Shown here: positions 33,962-45,800 of the stretch, piece by piece
Layout: each line of letters begins with the position of its first letter
Numbering within the stretch: position 1 is the first letter of the stretch
Source: Phoronis australis
Lineage: Eukaryota; Phoronida; Phoronidae
Assembly (NCBI GenBank): GCA_002633005.1
Contig: NMRA01000089.1
Location: 434,001-498,000, forward strand
Length of the DNA stretch: 64,000 nt
Direction of reading: 5' to 3'
The notes under the pieces: model-generated
What the model was told of the DNA's origin: nothing
Databases searched by the model: none
Seen by the model: the letters and a program-made list of their open reading frames with translations, nothing else
Position numbers and translations under genes: made by a program

Positions 33962-36900
33962 TTATGTTGAGTGGGTTTCCCTGCATCCTTTATGTTAACA
34001 CTAGTCAGATACTGACAATAGCAACACATCTAAGTGTCACACCCTCTGGAGGAAAACTCGTGTGTTCGACCATTCAATGAATCAATCATTTGTAGTCTCA
34101 GTTTCTACACCGCATTACCTTGGACTCTGGTTCTGTACTTTTCTCAAACCTAATCATCAAACCGATACCATAGTTTATGAAACAAGCAAATCCAACAAAT
34201 GTTCCCAATGGTATTCTTGAGTGCCTGCCTGGAACCCTTATTTTAAATATGATTTCAATGCCCTACTCGTAGATGGTGTTCAGAGAATGATGTAAAGAAT
34301 TCTTTATCTGTCAGATCATCATTAACGAAGCCACGTCATTCGAGTTTTTTATATCCCAGTTACATAATTTGTGTACTAGCAACATCTGCAAGGGTTCCAA
34401 TAGCATGACGCAGTGAAGCCATTACTGCAGATGACCAAACAAGAGAGGAGATACCACTCTTCATGTTCAATAGAGTGTGAAGGTGTTTTTTGTGTATTCT
34501 AACATCTTTTTTTATACGTGTTCATGTTTTCAGGGAACTATAAGCTGACTATTTTTATATATCTTCGTGCTTTTTTGAAGAAGTTTGCATAATGTATTTG
34601 AACAGGTGTTATTAGGAGCTGTGAATTACAGTGGTGGTGTCATTGAAGTAAAATCTCGCCAATTAAGGACACAGTATGATGCTGCAAAAAGGCTTTATTA
34701 GTCTGAAGTTGTATACCATAGCAATTGTCAGCCAGTGTTTTGAGAAATTGTCAGCATTCACCACAATGTTTATAGACTAAAGTCTGTCTTATTGAAAATG
34801 AAAAATGAGCAATTTGGGGAATTTATGTCTGAAATTGGTGATAATTTACCATAGTAACTGTAGTCGGTAGTTACCAACATTCCTTATTATTTATCAGTTG
34901 TGGCCTAATTGTTTCAAACACCTTATGATGCGGTGCCTCCATTCTTCTCAGCAGTTGAATGTCCACTTTCTGTTAAAACTTCTTGGCCTTGAAACATCTT
35001 CCTTCACTGAATCTTTGGACATGATGCCATACACGGCACTAGAACATACTGGCCTGGAGACTCTAGTCACTTTTAAGGGAAAATTTGGCAGCTCATGTCT
35101 GTGTGTCGTGCTAAGTAATTGCCTCGCAATAGTTTTTTGATCATTATTTTTATACTCATCTGTCTCTTGTGTTTTTAAGAAAAGTGTTTATCCCAGTTGA
35201 ATTGTCTTTCTGTATTTTTGTTGTAAATTCTATTCTAACTTTTGTATGTCAGATCTTTTTGACACAGGATATATTTTCAGTGTTAATCTTAAGTTTGCTT
35301 TTCTATTTGTGAGTAGTGCCATTCATATATTTGACATTTTTCTAAGAATATCAGACACTTTTCATTTGATTCGCACTGCGTATTCATTGTCTTGGCTGTC
35401 AGTTACAAAGTGCCTGCTCTCAGTATATCTGTGCCTCACTGGGTGACAGCGAAACGTTTTTGTCATTCGGCAAATGTAATGTTTTTTTCACTATAAAACA
35501 GTGCTTAGAGCGATAGCAATACCATATATATACATCAGCCAAGTTCAAGTGACGTCATTGTTATTTTTTGGGGCGACGGGGTTTGTATTTTAATTACCTC
35601 AATAAATATCCATCACTCAGTTGTGGAGGCTTTTATTGAATTTTCAGTTAAGGAAAGCAACATTATGCAAGGATCTGAGAAAAGTGTCGTTCTGAAAAAG
35701 AGCACGCAGTGCTGCACATGCACAAGGTCAGCAGTGTTATGTTTTTGTGAAAATGAGATAGATAATTCAAAATAGGCAGAAAATAACCTTATTGATGTGA
35801 TGCATTGGTGGCCTTAATGTATAAATACTGTAAGTTCTGCAAGAAGGAAGAAGTGCCTGGTGTAGGTATTATAAATCCATGTGCTAGGGACTGGTGCCTG
35901 CACATTTCCTCCACCTATACAATTTGTCCAGTCATCCTGCCAAAAATTGACAAATTTATTGGAAACTACAGCCCGTAGCCAGTAGGGTAGGCAAATCAGT
36001 AAGAAAAATGACTTTTGCCAGTGGATTCCCAAAACGTGCTTCTGCGTCAATTTTGTTTAAAATTGTTTTGCAAAAATTGACAGACAAGGAATGTGTTGTC
36101 AAAACTATGATCAACAAGGGGTGCCACAGTATTTAAATCTGTCCAAAAATCAAGTGGTGCCGACGTATTCGCACCATATTACGTATTCTGTCAAATTTCA
36201 TCGTGTTCTGTCCAGCAGTTTTTAAGATAATCAATGGACAAGCTAATGTAATGATAAGACAGAGGAATGATGACTATGTGACCACAAAAATTGTTTGTGG
36301 ACACTCAAAAATTCAGCAGATCCTCTTTTATGGTACGCACTGCCATCTGTTGTGAAACAGTTACCATTTCCAGTTCATCAATCCGGCCCTATTACCATCT
36401 GAAAATATTTAAAATATGCACAAAATTTCCCGATCCTTCAACTCGAAATGACCCTAGTTTTCAGAAAATAACTGCAAAAAGCCCCACGTAACAGATATGT
36501 TTTTCCAGTGTTTACAGCCTCTATGTGGGGGAACAGCTTTGGTGATAACTGGGGGTTGGGGAGTTTTGTCCTTAACTGAGAAAAAATCTCGACTAAATAC
36601 ACAGCCGGCACCTTTCCCCAGGTGAGCGAGGACCGTGCTGGATGTTGTGTTTTAAACGTTGCAGAAATCATTTCCATTACCATGTAATATTCGTGACACT
36701 CGAGTGTTAGCGACTTGTATACAAAACACACTTAGTCCAAGAATAACTTGTATTTAAGAGTTTGTCTTGAAATTCCAAATAAATGACATTTCTCAGTATT
36801 GCACATAACAAATCTTGCTTTATGTAATCAACAAAGCATAAGAAGTTTATCAAGACTTCCTTATTTACAATTTTTATAGTTGATATAGAAAATCAATTTT

Positions 36901-37544
36901 CTTTTTTCTCTGCAACGCACAGGACCAAGCAAAGCATTTGATGAATCTACAGGAATTTGACTCTTAATTCATGAATACGCCCACCATACTTGGCTTAACA
37001 AGAACTAATGGACGAACAAACGAATAGCATTTACATAGGCCACATTACTTAAGCAGGTGTACATCAACCTTTTAATATAGAGGTAAATTCACGACTCATT
37101 TTGCACAGAAATAACAAAGTTGTCATAGTTCTAATGCTGATTACTCTGCAATGAATACTGGAAATTAACCATGGCAAGTGTTTATGATATCTACATATTA
37201 CAAACTAAACTAGCAGTAAACTGAAATTTTCTTATTCTTCTGCTAAAAATTTCACAAAGTAAAATTTCACTAGTCTGTCACATCGAGTTAAATATGCGAG
37301 ACATTACCACAGGTGACTGTAGGCATAACCTGACAATTAATATTGAATTAAATTAAATTGAGATGTCATACACAAGTAATTATGATTTCTTACTTCCCTG
37401 TGTATTTGTATATGTGGAAGCTTGGTTACTGAAACCTATAACAAACTGTTATCGCCGCAAAGGAAGCAATTTAGTGTCACTTATCACTGCAAGTAACTGA
37501 GAGTAATTGTCAATGCCTTGTCATCTAGTGCAAGATGGGAAATC

Positions 37545-38010
37545 AACAATTGGTCGGACTTCAAAACCACTTGCCTTGACTTCAAAACCATCTGGCTGGA
37601 CTGCAAAACCCCACAGCCAGTATTCCAACATCGTGGATGGACCTCAAAACCAGATGACCACACTCAAAAACCTGGTTTGACAGACCTAAAATGGGTTGGC
37701 CGGTGCTCAAACGCAATGGCTGTACAAATTGCCGATTTTGAACAAAAACAAAGGGTATGAAAAATAAACACTAGATGTCACTTGAATCCTTCTAGACATT
37801 CAAAGCGTGTCTTTGAGGAAGTCCGGCCAACTGGTAATAGCACTGGCCATCATGTTTTGGGTACAGCCAACTAATGTTTTGGGTGTGCCCCTCATGTCTG
37901 CAAGTCCAGAAAACATGTCTGATTCTTGGCCATTTGGTTTTGCATTCCATCCGACTGGTTTTGAAGTCTGAGCAAGTGGCTTTGAAGCCCAACCAATTGA
38001 TGATTCCCTG
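37545..38010. repeat. Inverted repeat whose arms hold ~21-bp degenerate repeats
   Basis: Left arm 37550-37690 has repeated GACTTCAAAACCA-like units. The right arm, about 37840-38000, read on the minus strand, has the same units in the same order. Conceptual translations of the two arms align along their length (DFKT, DFKT, CKT, HTQ). Between ITPK1 and AFTPH. Confidence 0.7.
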
Positions 38011-38387
38011 CTTTGTAGAGGTTCAAGTAGACATTTTGAGACCACACCTTCACAGGGCACCAAAATATCTGAATATTTGCTTTCACACCTCGGGATTGAT
38101 AATAGAACAGGTGATGGAACAGCAAGTTAAGGAAGAGCATTTAGTAGAAATGAACACAGTAAATGTTTAAATTATATTGAGTTCTATTACCTCGGCGAGT
38201 ATTCTGAATTAATTTTGCAATCTTCAAAAAAATTTTAATCATGAAAAAGGCAACTTAACTGGAGTTGGAACAGAGCTCAATTGTGTTATTCTTCACTTGC
38301 AATAAAATATCACCGATTTACCGAGACACAAAAGGTGAAAAAGTAAAATTTATTCCTGATCTTTTCCCTAAAAGTAGCACCAATAAA

Positions 38388-38535
38388 TGCTACCATAGTT
38401 ACCATTGGTTGACAAAGTTTGTCATAGTTACCATTGGTTGCCATAGTTACCATTGGTTTCCATAGTTACCATTGGTTGCTATAGTTACCACTGGTTGCCA
38501 AAGTTACCATAGGTTGTCATAGTTACCACTGGCCA
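38388..38535. repeat. 19-bp minisatellite CATAGTTACCATTGGTTGC
   Basis: About seven copies with few changes (TTTC, ACTGG, CAAAG). Downstream of AFTPH on its strand. Confidence 0.9.
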
Positions 38536-39652
38536 ATATTTTGAAGAAGTGTAGCCAATCACAACACTGTTAGAAGCTTTGAGACATTATCAACATTTGC
38601 CAAACACTTTGGCAGAAATTGAGGAAATTTTACCATAACAAACTGCTACATTCTTATTTGATGTTACTTCCATGTTGATCTTTTGACCAAATGATGTACT
38701 ACATAAATTTGCAGTTATTTGTATGGTACAAAATACGCCAAAAATATTTGGAAATTGACAATTTCTATGCCACGACATCAAAAAAGGTAATGTAGGGTAA
38801 AATGTCACCAATTTAAGACAATATTTTCTCAGTTTTCAACAAGTAGTAGTGAAGTAATGCTTTCCAATTTTCAAGGTTTGTGCGGTAGTTACCATCAGAC
38901 AATGTTTCAAAAAATTGGGGTCATTCACAACAATGGAAAAAGAGTGAATCCAATTCCAGTTGTATTTTTTTTCTGAAATTAGTGAGATTTTAAGGTAATG
39001 GCTCTATTCTGCAAAATTTTAACAGAATGACAGACTCGCTTAATACACATTCTGGTATTATACTGCCATTCCCAGATGAGAATTAATAACAGTATGTTCC
39101 TCTTACAATCAGCTGGAATGACAGGAGATAACCACTCGGTTTGTACAATTTGTTTGGGCTTGTGCTGAGGCTATACTACTGAAGTAGAACTGCATTACAA
39201 GACACCAAACAGCTGCAAAACAACCGCAAAAACAACAAAACATGCTGACAGCCCAAGTATGTTTAAAAATGATAATGCTATTTTAACTACAATCGTTGAT
39301 GTAGTTTTCAACAACATGGCTGATGGCCTCGGAATTATCACGGTGTATCAATAAACCCATACAACTTTTCTACCGGAGCAGAAACACTAAGCACCATGTA
39401 ATGAAGCCCACAACCACTAAACCAGACAATTTTGTAGTGAAGTATACAATCGCATCTGAGCACTTTCATTCTCATATCAATCAGATTATGATTTACGATT
39501 TCCGACAAGAAAAAAATGCTATGCTGTAACAAAACTTCGTTGTCCAACATTACAAATGAAACAGCAAATCGTTTTTGAAAAAGCAATATAAAGTCTAGTT
39601 ACAGAGTAAAGGTATGTGCTAGGAATTATCTTCTTGTTACACGGTTGGCATT

Positions 39653-39888
39653 TTAGTTCGTGTCAGTTTTCAATGGAAACATAAGCACATTGGACTTCAT
39701 GAAGGATAGATCTGGAAATCGAGACACTATTCTCGCAGCCTCCTCACTAAGACATTGTTTTTCTTTGGTTTTTGGAATTGTGGACATTGTTGGAGTAAAC
39801 TTGGACAGTAAACTTTCAAGGGGCTGTAGAGTCTTGTGTGAAACAACAGATGGCACTGATGAGGTGGACAGGAATTCTGACTCCAAAT
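39653..39888 (-). CDS. AFTPH: AFTPH last exon
   Basis: Completes an Asp codon, then LESEFLSTSSVPSVVSHKTL to KSNVLMFPLKTDTN and TAA at 39655-39653. LSEEAARIVSRFPDLSFM matches the family C-terminus LSEEAIKVIAGLPDLTFM. Confidence 0.95.
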
Positions 39889-42800
39889 CTGAAAAGGAAA
39901 TGCAACACTAATCAACACGACAGTTCCTGGCCAACACATTTCTACAGTCATCAGTACTTAATGAAAAACTTAAGTACATTAAGAATAAAAAATACCAAAT
40001 AATGTGTACAAACACAAGATACCGTAGTAATGAGACCGTCCAGTAACCAGCACAACAAAATTCCGAGTGCATACATACTACTAAATTCCAATTAAAACAT
40101 CTCTAAAAGTAGTTCCACAAAAAGACCTTTCGCACTGCACACTTAGAAAGTCAGACTAACATGCTTTTCCAACCACTAGAACTTTGAATTCAACGTGAAA
40201 GGTGATTTAGACCAGACTATTTAGGATGGTCCTAAATTTTGAACACTCGAAAACACCAGATTAGCGAGCGGACTAAAGTTATTCTGATAATGTAAGTGGA
40301 GTACTAACGCTTTAGATAGGATCATTTTCTCGACCGTCCCAAATTCTTTGATCCAATCACCCATGATCTGACTCTCAAACTGGTTAGAAAATTATAACTG
40401 AAATTTGAAAGTGTCGCTCAACAAAATGTTCGACTTATTTGGAAATTAACAGTTTATATAACAAGTTTATATAAAAGACAAGCCACTAAAATCACCTGTG
40501 GCAAACTTACTTCCCATGTTTGTTTTGCCTGCCTTAGGCTCTGTCTAATTCAGTAACTTGACATACAATGAATGTACATCCACCTGCATTTGTACTGAAT
40601 CGAGCTTACTAAATACTCTCTAGTCGCAGATGACACAGAAATGTTTGCCTTATAAGGAAGCGAGGCCGAAACTGCGTGTACTTCAATTTGTTAACAACTT
40701 CTGTCCAATACTGCAGACCAATGGGACTGAGATTAGGTTTTAGTCAAATTGCAAGTTTGAAGCAAACATGAAGGTAGGAAAGGACATTTTCATTCAATAA
40801 ATAAGTCAAAATTTTTTGACTAATGTTTAGTCAATTGGACAGAGCCTTGAGGCACAGCTTCCCATGATCAGAATTACGACAGCAAAATTTTAGTTCAGTC
40901 TAGAGGAAAAGGTAGCAATTTATGAAAGTTATCAGTTCCTTGTAACTGAAAATGTGTTCCAATCACCAACTAGTTCAGACTTACTATAATGCAAAGCAGT
41001 GTCACGGACCAGGCTTAACTATCATATTTATTAATTGTCCAAACAACACAAGCAGATAACAACTTGTTCAAGTCAATGACAACAACTTGTTACTCCTTGA
41101 AGTCCCCAACATTGCTTCATGACTGTTCTGCATTATGATCAATGAAAAATGAGCACTGTTTTCAAAAACTACCCCCCCACAATAATTTTTTTTCAAACTG
41201 CTCAAATCATTACAAGCCTAATAAAGACTTTAATTTAAAAACCAACCAGTTCTTTTCATTAGCTCATGGGTGGAGGTCTAATCTTTGTACTCAAAATCAA
41301 ACTCGAAATTATTTTGGGCATTTTCTATTCTATTTTTTGCAAACACAAGATAAGTGCTTATTAGTCTACACTAGAGTACATTACGGTTTGTGTTTATGAG
41401 TTTCTGGTCCAACTTCGCACTCGATTTGTGGTAAAAAGTTTAATAAAAAATCGAACTTTGAGTTCAGGCTCAAAGTTTTAACATAAGCGCTGGGGTCACC
41501 AAGTGCAATCTAGGATTAGAAAGTTGTCGACATAAGCCATTATGTAATTGAGCATAGAATAATTGTCATTAATTTCCAGTTCACTTAAAAATAGACTAGA
41601 AAATGCCAAACATAATTTAGAGTTTGAGTAAAACGATTAGACTCTGGACCTTATTGATAACGATCGTCGACTGTCATGGTTTGCTGGTTCACAGTCGCAT
41701 CTTTGAAAGAAAACCTGATACGTTACTGAGGGAAGCATGACTTCATATAGAACAATGCAAACAATGTGAAGCTTTGCAGTGGGAATGACGTCAGGGATCG
41801 ACTTACCAGATGGTTTAGATGTTAAAGAAGACTGACTATTGTTAGTAGAGAAGAAGTCTAGGTCCAGCAGTGCATTAGCTTGGCCATCTGAAAGCAGTGG
41901 GGGTATAATGCAGCAGCAGCAGTAGTGGCTACACTATGCACACAGGTCATTCGGGCATCAGTGCAACACGTTGTTTCAGTAGCAGTAGCAGTAGCAGCAG
42001 TGGTCGCTACACTATGCACACAGGTCAGTCTGGCATCAGTGCAACACGTTGCCAATGCAATAGCTGTTGAGTTGCAAGTTAGGAAGTCCACTGGGGCGGA
42101 ATTGTTAATAACTAAATGGATGTACATGAGTTTGAATCACAGCATTAATAGTTTTAAGTTGAACAAGCTGATCAAAGCACATTTTGAATTACTAATATAC
42201 TGGACAGAGACTGGGTTCATGGAAATGTTTTGTCAGCATCCGCAAGCAACAATCTATCGTGACAAGTGAGAATTTGGGTAAAATACAAGGTTTAACGTGG
42301 CACAAGACAGTAACAAGACTGGATTATGGACAGGGAACAGGAAAGAAGATCTACAACTGAGGTTTGGGACACAGTGAATGGCAAAACTACAGTACGTAAC
42401 ATCATAATACCTCTCGAGTATTTTTTCAATTGTTATCGGACAAGGGGGCATTATTACTCCCTCCCGCACCAGACCGACAGGCAAAAATTTTGGAATTCCC
42501 AATACAAATTTGAAAGGATGTTCAACACGCAGTTCGTTACCATTTATCAATTTAGGCATGTCTTGTTTTGTTCATCCCAAGCCCAATTCTAAATTAAACT
42601 ACTGACTTTGCATTGTGATTGAAAGTTGCAAACAAAGCAACTGGCATCTAATTTTTTCCACTTGAAATTTTTTGCAAACGATTGACTCAGAAAAGGAGTG
42701 ATGCTGAGATCTTGAATAGTTTGCCACAGCATTTGCCCCTTGTGTCTTGTTACTTCAACTAATGGACAAATAAGAGAACTGAGTGGAGACAGAAAAAGAT

Positions 42801-45800
42801 GAGGACAAATACTGACTAGGACATCTGTGTGAACGAGATATGCATGCTGGTTATTGTATATGCAGATAAACTGTTGCTTCACACCGCACAACAGAAAGAG
42901 GGCACACGGCTGAAATTTACCTTTGTTAGTCACGTTGCTAGGCTTACCTGCACAAATTGAAAACAGTAAACATGTTCAAGATGGCAAACAAAAATGAATA
43001 ATTGAATAGTTGAAACCAAAATCGGGATGCAGAGTAGAATTATGCAAATGCACAGGCTAGCATGCATATAAGGAGTACTGAGAGAATGCAATTAAAATAC
43101 AAAATACAAGAAAAGGCAACCAAAAGATACTGCCATTTGTGTAAAATTGGAACTTACTTTCCAGAGGGTCAGTCAGCCCACTGCTTGACCAGTCAAAATC
43201 CACGGGAGGGAGCGTGTCCTGAAAGAATTGAATAACCAGAAAGGACCTATGAATCACAGATGTCCAAAGTTCTAAGTAATTTATCCACCAGTGAAAAGTT
43301 TCTTTCCTCAACACCAGATGGCAATAGCGGTGGTAGAATTAGCTGAGATAACCGTTAGTCCACAAGTCACCAGATGCACCAGGTGCCTTAGTTTGTGATA
43401 TCATTCAAGTTCACAATCTCCAGAATACAGAAAACTCAATTATGGTTTGAATTTCAGTGTCCCAAATTTTAGAGACTGTCCAAAATTGCACCTTTTGACT
43501 TTTTTCACAAAAATTACGCAACCTATATTTTTTGATATTGCCTCATGCAAAAATGGGACATTTTGAAAGCAATTCCTTACACTGTTCTAGGAGAACAGTG
43601 CATGCTACCTGAAAGTTCTATGGGAATCCGAACAGCCATTTCAGAGATATGTTCCGAAGTTGGCTAAATTTGGCCATTTTTCAAGGGTCCTACATAACCT
43701 GAAACTATTTACAGCGACATTCTATAAAGTAATCTGTAATACTTGTGACAATTACTTAAAACCAGGATGGTATGCTTTTCATTTCAAGCTATAAAAATAC
43801 ATGTGTTAATATAGACTAAGGTTTGATTTAGATGACTGGTCTTAAGTTGGTCTCAGATTAGAAGTATTTGCAAATTGCAGAAGGCTATGCTCAATACGTA
43901 AAATGACCACTTAGCTTAGTGAGCCGGGTCTTGAGCGATAAGGAGCATTCAGTTCCCCCAAGAGTATAAATTTGTTCAAATCGCGACTGAATAACAATTT
44001 GTGACCAAATTTATTATATTCAGCAGTAGTAGGGGACATGAACGTAGGCAACATGGCAACATGGCCCTGAAGCCTCCAGGTGACAGTCGCTTATCATAAG
44101 GCATTACCCAGCAGACACCAGGGATGAGGCACTAAATACATGCAACATAACTTTGTAAGACAATACCCAGCGGCCACAATACATACGGTACCTCCTTCAA
44201 TGGTGCTTCCTTGCTAGTGTCTACCAGTTGAGCTGCAGCGCCCGTCCTGTCCTCCAGAGGACCTTTAGTGGGCTGTAGCAGACCTAGGTCTGTAGCGAAT
44301 ATCGGCACCGACTGCTTCTTGTGGCCAACGAGCTGAAAGGTTGAAAAGCCACGGCTGTAGGTCACATGGTCAGTCAAATATACGCAATACAGTGTAACCA
44401 ATTAATTTAGTGCATTCATTTTATTTAATCTCAAAAATTATCCCATTAAACAATAATGAATTTTCTAACCGACTCTCGTTAAAAAATGTCACATTCATTA
44501 TGCAACATGCAAACAACTCTCCAAGGAAAATCTAACATCAATTAGATAAATATTATCCATATTCTTCTTTAAGCACCGTGTCATAGAATGAACATGAGAT
44601 CGCTTCATGTAAGGCAGGTAATTATCAAACAATGTTTTCCTACATTCGAGGAATACCAAACAATCCACTGCAAGATTTCAATCACTGGAGAGAAGAATCG
44701 ATAAAAAATGCAACGCATAACTGAGAAAATAAGCATTAAAGTGTAGCTTTCACTAAACTAAGGGCTCATTAGGTGATATCACACTAAGAGAAAATAGCAA
44801 ATAGTTTGTATGCAACCTGATTTGGTTTGAAAGGAAAACATATTTGGGATAAAAATAAACAAGACTGAGAAAGCAATTTTAAGAGAGACATTTTTATCAT
44901 TGATTATCAACTCACCAGGTTACGGGTGTCAATGTGAAGTGCGGTTAGCAGGTTCTTCCTGTTCTTCGACTGGTTCCACGTGTACTGCAGCGCCACACTG
45001 TGGTCAATGTCACACAGATCACTCCAGAGGGGGAGCCACCTGTCCACTGGTGCTTCACCTTTGACCTTTTCATTGCCAATTTCTAGTAAGTTGGTGAGGC
45101 AGTTATCTTTACCACTGCTGTTAATACTGAGTGGTGCGTGGAAGCAGGCATCAATCAGCTGCTCCACTCTGGACAGACCAGTGGGCTATATAAAATAATA
45201 TAACAAACATAACAGCATTGTACTGACGAAAAGGGTGAAAAGCAAAACACTGCAAAATACTCAAGCAAGACATTGCACAAACAAAAAATGATAATTTATT
45301 GGTCAGTGTCCTTATGAGATACACTAAAAACCACCATAAATCAAATGCGCCTTCTTAATGATCTGAACTGAATCTCGAAGGCCCACTTGGCAGTTGGCTG
45401 CAATACAACAGCCGAGAGAATATTCCACGCATAATGTGCCGTAATAGTCGCCCATCATAGTTGCAGGGGCATCGCTTGACATGACAAGACACCACATACT
45501 GTGGACGCCCCTCCAACAAGAATGGAGTTGCCATAAGGAATGTTTGTATATTTAACCACAAGATACTCTGATAATAGCCTATGATTTAACCAGATATGGG
45601 CAAAAGGCCAGATTTATCTGAAGGCTCTTTCATATTGACTTAACTCCGGTCTGAGTGGAGCGTCGATGTAAACAGTTCAGTTAACTGGACCGTTCATACT
45701 GGCTTCGGTAGTTAATGACCATCGAAGTTAAGAGTTGGTGATGCTGACGTCATTGAAGTTATCGCAAGGTAGCGCAGAACGCTAAGATTTTTTTCAAAGT

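Larger units (their letters stand above)
33962..39652. other. Tail-to-tail interval between ITPK1 and AFTPH
   Basis: Presumed long 3' UTRs plus spacer. AATAAA on plus at 35601-35606 is the first clear hexamer after ITPK1; TTTATT at 38349-38354 (AATAAA on minus) could serve AFTPH. Neither is proven. Repeats in it are listed separately. No further gene seen. Confidence 0.5.

Noticed and set aside
37518-38170. Several open frames of 60-98 codons around the 37.5-38.1 kb inverted repeat
   Set aside because: They come from the degenerate tandem units; both strands are open in several frames and no gene structure is seen.
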